A DNA stretch of 64,000 nucleotides from NCBI GenBank assembly GCA_031296075.1, contig JARLGK010000061.1, forward strand, positions 1 to 64,000. The letters run 5' to 3'. The position numbers and the translations under genes are program-made. How positions within the stretch are numbered: position 1 is the stretch's first letter; every line of letters begins with the position of its first letter. This DNA comes from Candidatus Acidiferrales bacterium (GTDB taxonomy: Bacteria; Acidobacteriota; Terriglobia; Acidiferrales; UBA7541). The notes beneath the pieces are model-generated. The model had not been told where the DNA came from. It did not search any database and was given only the letters and a program-made list of their open reading frames with translations. Positions 58,129 through 64,000 of this stretch are shown here, one piece after another.

Positions 58129-59061
58129 TTGAAGAGGGTGCGCTCCGTGACCGCAGGAACGAACAGGGTTTTCACGGTTCGCGAAACGCATGGAAGAGTC
58201 CTTAGGCCTTATAACCGCCTAATAGCCCACAGTGCTGACGTGGGTTGGCGCTCCCTCTATGCCGCCATCATCGAAGAGGCCCCTTTTGATGCAATCGAAT
58301 CGGGCGTTCGCCATCCTTTTCTAATCTACCATTTGTGTCATCCAACTGCGGTCACGCGCAAGATCTCCGGCGCGCCGCGTGAGAGAGCTCTCATCGGTCC
58401 CCGTCGAATTTGTGTGACACCTGCTGGAACTACCGCCCAGTGGCAGCATTCTGGGCATCCTGAAATTCTTCAGGTTTATTTGCGCGATTCGGTTTACGCA
58501 ACTGCGGTCAATGAAATGTACGGATGCGAGGCATCATCTGCTCAGATTGTGCCTCGGTTTGCCGTCTTGGATCCGTTGCTCGAACAATTGTCCATGGCGA
58601 TTGTCACGGCACTTCAGGATGGAAGCGTGCGGGAAGGGCTCTATATAGATACGTTGGCGCAGATGATAGCCGTGCATCTCGCGCGACATCATTCGGCGCG
58701 GTCGTTACCAGACCGCACACCAACTGCAAGGCCCATATCCAATCCAAAAATGAGGAGATTAGTTGACTTCATCGAGGAAAACCTCGACCGCGATCTGAGC
58801 CTCGAGGTGATAGCGGCGGAGGCGGAGATCAGTCCACTTTACTTGCCTCGCGCCTTTAAGACTGCCGTCGGTCAGTCTCCACATCAATATGTGATTGGAC
58901 GCCGTATTCAAAAAGCCAGGAATCTACTAGCGAACACCGATGCCCCAATCGCCGATATTGCTTTGGCCGTGGGTTTTTCATCACAAAGTCATCTCTCCAA
59001 CTGGTTTCTGCGACTCGTGGGAGTTTCTCCAGCGAGTTATCGGCGACAAGCTATCGCTTGA
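58129..59061 (+). CDS. AraC family transcriptional regulator
   Basis: C-terminal double HTH DRDLSLEVIAAEAEISPLYLPRAFKTAVGQSPHQYVIGRRIQKARNLLANTDAPIADIALAVGFSSQSHLSNWF. Confidence 0.93.
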   Translation: MKRVRSVTAGTNRVFTVRETHGRVLRPYNRLIAHSADVGWRSLYAAIIEEAPFDAIESGVRHPFLIYHLCHPTAVTRKISGAPRERALIGPRRICVTPAGTTAQWQHSGHPEILQVYLRDSVYATAVNEMYGCEASSAQIVPRFAVLDPLLEQLSMAIVTALQDGSVREGLYIDTLAQMIAVHLARHHSARSLPDRTPTARPISNPKMRRLVDFIEENLDRDLSLEVIAAEAEISPLYLPRAFKTAVGQSPHQYVIGRRIQKARNLLANTDAPIADIALAVGFSSQSHLSNWFLRLVGVSPASYRRQAIA

Positions 59062-59111
59062 CCACCGCAAATTGGCTTCATGGCGATTCTGACTAAACAG
59101 CGTTGCCAGTA

Positions 59112-59690
59112 TTAGGTGATTGGCGGGTCAATATTGCCGATCGAGAATAACGAGAAGTCGTCTTGCGGCCACTGCGTAGGCCTCAGCTTCTCCGCGCCCA
59201 ACTGTTGATATCTTCCAGCATAGAACAGCAAAGGCTTATCGTCCCGCGACTCGAAGTGCTCTACCCGGCCGACATACAACGAGTGATCGCCAGCCGGATG
59301 CGCGTCGATCACTTGCACAACAAAATAGGCGACCGCGCCTTCCAGTAGAGGAATGTCCTTCCTCATTGTGAAACGAATTTCGAGCCCCTCCACCGTATGT
59401 CCAGCGAAGTGATTACTTAACACCTCCTGGTTTTCTGCCAGCACGCTAACCCCGTAGCGGCCAACGCGTGGAAGTATCCGGTGCATGTATGAGCGATTGT
59501 CCAATGAAACCAGCACGAGCGGGGGATCAAGAGACACTGAGACAAACGCATTGGCAGTCATGCCGTGCGTATGCTCTTCGTAACGGGCCGTTACGACGGT
59601 AACACCACTGGCAAATCGCCCTAAAGCGTTTCGGAACTGGATTGGATCGAAAGAGGGAGCGCGTTCGATGGGATGTCTCCTCTGATTTGC
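59112..59690 (-). CDS. Flavin reductase (HpaC-like); no canonical start found for the full domain
   Basis: Domain reads FDPIQFRNALGRFASGVTVVTARYEEHTHGMTANAFVSVSLDPPLVLVSL..GRVEHFE; ORF track only starts at 59561. Confidence 0.8.
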   Translation of the reverse strand, partial: ANQRRHPIERAPSFDPIQFRNALGRFASGVTVVTARYEEHTHGMTANAFVSVSLDPPLVLVSLDNRSYMHRILPRVGRYGVSVLAENQEVLSNHFAGHTVEGLEIRFTMRKDIPLLEGAVAYFVVQVIDAHPAGDHSLYVGRVEHFESRDDKPLLFYAGRYQQLGAEKLRPTQWPQDDFSLFSIGNIDPPIT

Positions 59691-61277
59691 CTACGTCTTT
59701 CGATTCCCGCCCTTCATGACCGCACTGATGTCATCCGGATTAATCAAATCCGGCACTGTCCAGCCGTCCAGGTTGTATTCCGCCATGCATTCTTCGGCGA
59801 AGCCCTTGTACTTCGCGGATTGGCCCATCGATTCGGCCACCATCAAGATCTCGAAACGAATACTCTCGTGGTTGCCAAAGTAGTTGCGCTCGTATAGCTC
59901 ATGCCGTCCGCCAAACTCTGTTCCCATCGCATCCCACATCAGTTTCATCAGTTTTACGCGATCCACGGCCGAGTAACCGTTCGAACCGCGCACGTATTGG
60001 TCGAGGTGCTTGCGGATTTCTGGCTGTTTGAAGTCGTTGGCATGGGAGGGGAGGTAAATCAGTGCGCTGGCGAGCACGTTCTCGATGATCTCCTTGAGCC
60101 GCGGATAAGCCATGCTGGACATGACGCGATACGCCAAACCGTAATCGAGATTGGGCAGGACGTAACCCGGCGTCCACGGAGTGGTCGTACGAGCCATCGC
60201 ATCGGTCAGGGCCCAGAACAGGTTGCGCCAAGCCAGCACTTCACCCACCTGTACTTGTACGCCTCGAAAATCCTTCGCGCCCGTAGCGTCAACTCCCTTG
60301 AGCAACAGCCCGGCGATAAAATCAAGCTTGACCGCCAACCGCGTGCAACCGTGAAACATGAAACGCGGAAGGAAACCCGAGCGCGGAAAGAAGTTATTGA
60401 CCTTCTCGATGTCGCCATAAGCGAAGACATTTTCCCACGGGATAAACACTTTATCGAAAACCAGGATTGAGTCGTTCTCATCGAGCCGGCTCGAAAGCGG
60501 GTAATCGAACGGACTGCCCATTACACCCGCAGTCATCTCATAGGACGGTCGGCAGAAGAGTTTGAGGCCCGGCGAATTCGTAGGCGCGATGCAGACGAAG
60601 GCAAAATCCTTTGTTTTGATGGGCAATGCGCCATTGTTTGCAATGAAGTTGTAATTCGTAAGGGTCGAAGTCGTAGCGACAACCTTCGCGCCGCTGACGA
60701 TCAAGCCGCCATCCGTTTCCTTCTCGACGTGCATGTAAACATCGCGCACCTCGGAAAGTTCTTTGTTGCGATCCACCGGAGGATTGACGATGGCGTGATT
60801 GACGAAGGTGACTTCCTCCTGCACTTTCTTGTACCAACGCCGGGCATTCTCCTGATATGGCGCATAAAACTCCGAGTTCGCCCCCAGCGTCGCAAGGAAC
60901 GCAGCCTTGTAATCCGGGCTGCGCCCCATCCAGCCATAGGTCACGCGCGCCCACTCCGCGATCGCATCCCGCGCCCCCACCATTTCTTCCGCATTGCGTG
61001 CCGGTTTGAAGAATTTGTGGGTGTAGCCGCCATTGCCCGTATCGGTCTCGGTGCAAAGTATGGTCTTCCGTTGATCGTGCAACGCGTCGTACAAACGGGC
61101 CAACATCCGAACCGTATTGCGGAAGGCCGGGTGCGTAGAAACGTCCTTCACTCGCTCGCCGTAAATCCAAATCTCGCGCCCATCGCGCAGGCTATCAATG
61201 AACTCTTTCGAAGTGAACGGCCGCCTGCGCGTCGTGTCATTCACTTTGGTGTTTGGCGTGTTCTCGTTGCTCGACAT
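59691..61277 (-). CDS. hpaB: 4-hydroxyphenylacetate 3-hydroxylase family (HpaB-like) monooxygenase
   Basis: [77 protein letters not shown]. Confidence 0.9.
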   Translation of the reverse strand: MSSNENTPNTKVNDTTRRRPFTSKEFIDSLRDGREIWIYGERVKDVSTHPAFRNTVRMLARLYDALHDQRKTILCTETDTGNGGYTHKFFKPARNAEEMVGARDAIAEWARVTYGWMGRSPDYKAAFLATLGANSEFYAPYQENARRWYKKVQEEVTFVNHAIVNPPVDRNKELSEVRDVYMHVEKETDGGLIVSGAKVVATTSTLTNYNFIANNGALPIKTKDFAFVCIAPTNSPGLKLFCRPSYEMTAGVMGSPFDYPLSSRLDENDSILVFDKVFIPWENVFAYGDIEKVNNFFPRSGFLPRFMFHGCTRLAVKLDFIAGLLLKGVDATGAKDFRGVQVQVGEVLAWRNLFWALTDAMARTTTPWTPGYVLPNLDYGLAYRVMSSMAYPRLKEIIENVLASALIYLPSHANDFKQPEIRKHLDQYVRGSNGYSAVDRVKLMKLMWDAMGTEFGGRHELYERNYFGNHESIRFEILMVAESMGQSAKYKGFAEECMAEYNLDGWTVPDLINPDDISAVMKGGNRKT

Positions 61278-61340
61278 CCTGGTCCTCCTCCGCGTTTCCG
61301 TTTGGCTTGACCTTTAAGCCGCCAGGCACTACTTAGCATC

Positions 61341-62189
61341 CTACGCAAAATGCGCCCAATCGCGCTCGAACCGAAATACCTCTTTGGCCGGCGGCAGCGG
61401 TGCCTGCGTCTCTATCCAGCGGACGGGCTCCGTGCCAGCATTCTCAAAACTGTGAATGCAGCCTACGCTGGTCCAGATCACGTCTCCGGGCCCTAAATCA
61501 TATTTCTTTCCATCTGCCGTCGCACGAACGCGCCCGTCGGCGATAAAGTAGGACTCCTCGAAAGTATGATCGTGCGGATCGATTTTTGCCCCCGGCGCGT
61601 ATTGAATCAGAAACAGCGATTGATGGATCGCGCCGAATGAACGGTCCACGAACATCTTGATCGCGACGCCTGTAGTCGGGTTGAAACCCTCCATCTGTGA
61701 CGGGCCGCCCGGCCGCGGCAACTGCGACTCGTCGAAGTGGCCGACGACAGTCTGGGCCGCGTCTTGACTCTCAGGCGGTGCGGGTTGCATGGCAACATCG
61801 CCGCCGGTGAAAAACGTATCGCGGCCGTATTCCACGGGACGGGGTTGTGGCGCTTGCATCTCTAGCCAACAAACCATTCGATCTCCTGCGCTGCGCCAGC
61901 CATGTCGCATGCCCGTACGAATCAATCCGAAGTGACCGGGACCTAGCGTGTAACCTTTCTCACCAATCTGTGCGATAACAGTTCCTTCTAGAATGTAGAA
62001 ACTCTCTTCGAATGAGTGCGTGTGCGGCTGAACCACGCCTGCAGGCTCGAGAAAACAGATTCCCACGCCCATATGAACCGAGCCCATCGCGTGATCCACG
62101 TAAGTGGCGCGCCGAAAACCAGTGCAATGCTTTTCGTAAATTGTTGGCGTTCGTGCGGCAGCTAGGTCAATTCTAGATACGTGGTGCAT
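61341..62189 (-). CDS. Bicupin protein
   Basis: Two cupin cores: VQPHTHSFEESFYILEGTV and IDPHDHTFEESYFIADGRV. Confidence 0.88.
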   Translation of the reverse strand: MHHVSRIDLAAARTPTIYEKHCTGFRRATYVDHAMGSVHMGVGICFLEPAGVVQPHTHSFEESFYILEGTVIAQIGEKGYTLGPGHFGLIRTGMRHGWRSAGDRMVCWLEMQAPQPRPVEYGRDTFFTGGDVAMQPAPPESQDAAQTVVGHFDESQLPRPGGPSQMEGFNPTTGVAIKMFVDRSFGAIHQSLFLIQYAPGAKIDPHDHTFEESYFIADGRVRATADGKKYDLGPGDVIWTSVGCIHSFENAGTEPVRWIETQAPLPPAKEVFRFERDWAHFA

Positions 62190-62491
62190 ATCGGCTCTCC
62201 ATTGAATCAATCCTGCTCCTGCCACTCTAGGCTAATGTAGAATGCGTTGACCAGCTTGCAGAAAGCCCGCTCTCATGAGCAGAATCATGACGTGCGGTCC
62301 GGAGTCTCTTTGGTGGTCGTACCTGTTCTTCGTCGGCTTCTGAAGTCCGCTGTCTGCCGTTCGGCAGGTCACCAGGTCACGAATCTGTCCAATCAAGTGC
62401 TGTTTCTGCAAGCGGCACCGCACGGCAATCTGCTATTTCATCGTCCGCCGTTGTGGTGTGCCGCATCGCGTTGCGCCCGCAGGAGCGTGGA

Positions 62492-63379
62492 ATGGCTGGC
62501 ATAGATCGGTTCAAGATACTCGGGCTTACACTGCTGCTTGTGGGGCTGCTGAGTTGTCCCGTGTTCGCCCAAACCGATCCCAGCGGGGAATGGGAAAACC
62601 GCTTTCACGAGGACGAGCCCGAGCGCGTTCCAGGCCCTGAAATTGGCGATTACCTTGGGCTCCCGATCAACGATGCGGCGCGCCTCAGAGGCGATAGCTG
62701 GGACGCCACGTTGCTCGAGCTGCCCGAGAATCAATGCAGGCCACACCCGTCCGACTATGCCTGGCGCGGCCCCGCGCTTCTCAGAATCTGGAAGGAAGTG
62801 GATCCGCAGACCGAGAAGCTGATCGCCTACCACACGCACATTTCGTGGCAGTCACCCGAACAAACAATCTACATGGATGGACGCCCGCACCCTCCGGACT
62901 ATGCGCCCCACACCTGGCAGGGCTTTTCCACTGGGAAATGGCAGGGGGATATTCTCACAGTTACGACCGACCATCTGAAAGAAGGTTGGATCCGACGAAA
63001 CGGAATTCCTCGCAGTGCAAATGCCGTCGTAACGACATACCTCTTGCGCCACCAAGACTACCTTACCGTGGCGGTCCTTATTTCCGACCCGGCTTATCTC
63101 ACCGAGCCATTCATTCGCACGACGGATTTCGTTAGCGCTCCGCAACAGCAGATTGCGCCGTATCCCTGCGAGGTTGTGGACGAAGTCGATCGGCCGTCGG
63201 GCGTCGTGCCCAATCACTTGCCGGGTACGAATCCGTTTCTCAACGAGTTCCCGTCCGAATATGGGATCCCTCCGGAAGCGGCTAGGGGTGGGGCGGAAAC
63301 GATGTACCCCGAGTACCAAATAAAGCTAAAGACCATGAAAGCGCTCCCGCGACCGGCAAGGAAGCACTCGGACCGATAA
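62492..63379 (+). CDS. Secreted protein of unknown function
   Basis: Signal peptide; HTWQGFSTGKWQGDILTVTTDHLKEGWIRRNGIPRSANAVVTTYLLR. Confidence 0.7.
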   Translation: MAGIDRFKILGLTLLLVGLLSCPVFAQTDPSGEWENRFHEDEPERVPGPEIGDYLGLPINDAARLRGDSWDATLLELPENQCRPHPSDYAWRGPALLRIWKEVDPQTEKLIAYHTHISWQSPEQTIYMDGRPHPPDYAPHTWQGFSTGKWQGDILTVTTDHLKEGWIRRNGIPRSANAVVTTYLLRHQDYLTVAVLISDPAYLTEPFIRTTDFVSAPQQQIAPYPCEVVDEVDRPSGVVPNHLPGTNPFLNEFPSEYGIPPEAARGGAETMYPEYQIKLKTMKALPRPARKHSDR

Positions 63380-63387
63380 AGAAAAAA

Positions 63388-64000
63388 GTGCTTAACACTT
63401 CACAATCACTTGCGTCGATCCTCACGGTTACATTCAGCGTCTTCTTGTGGGTATTCCCTTTGCGTTCATCTGCCCATGCTCAGCAGAGCGGGAACCCAGC
63501 CAACGCAGAAATCCACATAATGCCGGTGCAGGGCAACGTCTACATGCTAGTCGGTGACGGTGCCAACATCACGGTGCAGGTAGGCGATCAGGGCGTGCTT
63601 CTCGTGGACACTGGGCTCGCCAAGATGAGCGATAACCTCCAGGCTGCCGTGCGAAGGCTTTCCGACAAGCCGATTCGTTACATCATTGATACGAACGATG
63701 ATCCGGACCACGTGGGCGGAAACGAAAGCCTCGCGATGGCCGGAAGGACGATAACGGGCGGGAACGTCGTGGGCGATATCGGCGCAAGTGCAGGTGACAC
63801 TGCGGCGGTAATCGCATTTCAATCCATACTTGACCGAATGAGCATGCCCAAAGGAAATCAGTCATCGATGCCCCAGGGTGCGTGGCCCACCGACACGTAC
63901 ACGGTTCCTAAGAAAAGCTTTTGGTTCAATGGCGAAAGTATTCGAGTCTTTCACCAGCCGGGCCTCACCGATGGTGACAGCATGGTCTATTTTCGTCGTT
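63388..64000 (+). CDS. Metallo-beta-lactamase fold protein, truncated by window end
   Basis: GTG at 63388; IHIMPVQGNVYMLVGDGANITVQVGDQGVLLVDTGLAKM..RYIIDTNDDPDHVGGNE; open to window edge (absent from ORF track). Confidence 0.75.
   Translation, partial: MLNTSQSLASILTVTFSVFLWVFPLRSSAHAQQSGNPANAEIHIMPVQGNVYMLVGDGANITVQVGDQGVLLVDTGLAKMSDNLQAAVRRLSDKPIRYIIDTNDDPDHVGGNESLAMAGRTITGGNVVGDIGASAGDTAAVIAFQSILDRMSMPKGNQSSMPQGAWPTDTYTVPKKSFWFNGESIRVFHQPGLTDGDSMVYFRR

Overview
This is a GC-rich, gene-dense chromosomal segment. Protein styles (VWFA-related secreted protein, Oar-like CarboxypepD_reg/TonB receptor, DUF6152, multiheme cytochromes) suggest Acidobacteriota, but that is inference. Housekeeping content: a MoaD-MoaE fusion, inositol monophosphatase, queA, an L,D-transpeptidase/DUF882 peptidase pair, HNH and ComF proteins, a DksA-like protein, a pyruvate dehydrogenase/lipoylation cluster (lpdA-lipB-E1alpha-E1beta-small ORF-E2), a fatty acid desaturase, a two-component system, FecR and CHASE2-adenylate cyclase, and two tRNAs (Glu-UUC on -, Val-GAC on +). 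The most interesting region is about 30.4-57 kb. On the minus strand it holds a NuoE-NuoF fusion, a 2Fe-2S/4Fe-4S protein with two cNMP-binding domains, a membrane protein and a 10-heme cytochrome. Divergent from this are a pentaheme cytochrome and an SthA-like transhydrogenase. Next come an outer-membrane barrel, a ~1270-aa multiheme cytochrome with LVIVD-like repeats, a TonB receptor and a second porin. I propose a possibly cNMP-regulated NAD(P)H-to-cell-surface electron conduit; this is a hypothesis. Other structure: a large family of intergenic hairpins with conserved CTRAAG centres but variable complementary arms (one translated inside an ORF); inverted copies of a ~87-bp repeat bracketing the redox operon; a duplicated 3' gene end marking a rearrangement; an integrase remnant abutting tRNA-Val; a flavin reductase that seems to have lost its start codon; and a truncated metallo-beta-lactamase-like gene at the right edge with altered metal ligands. 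No rRNA, CRISPR array or intact IS element was found.
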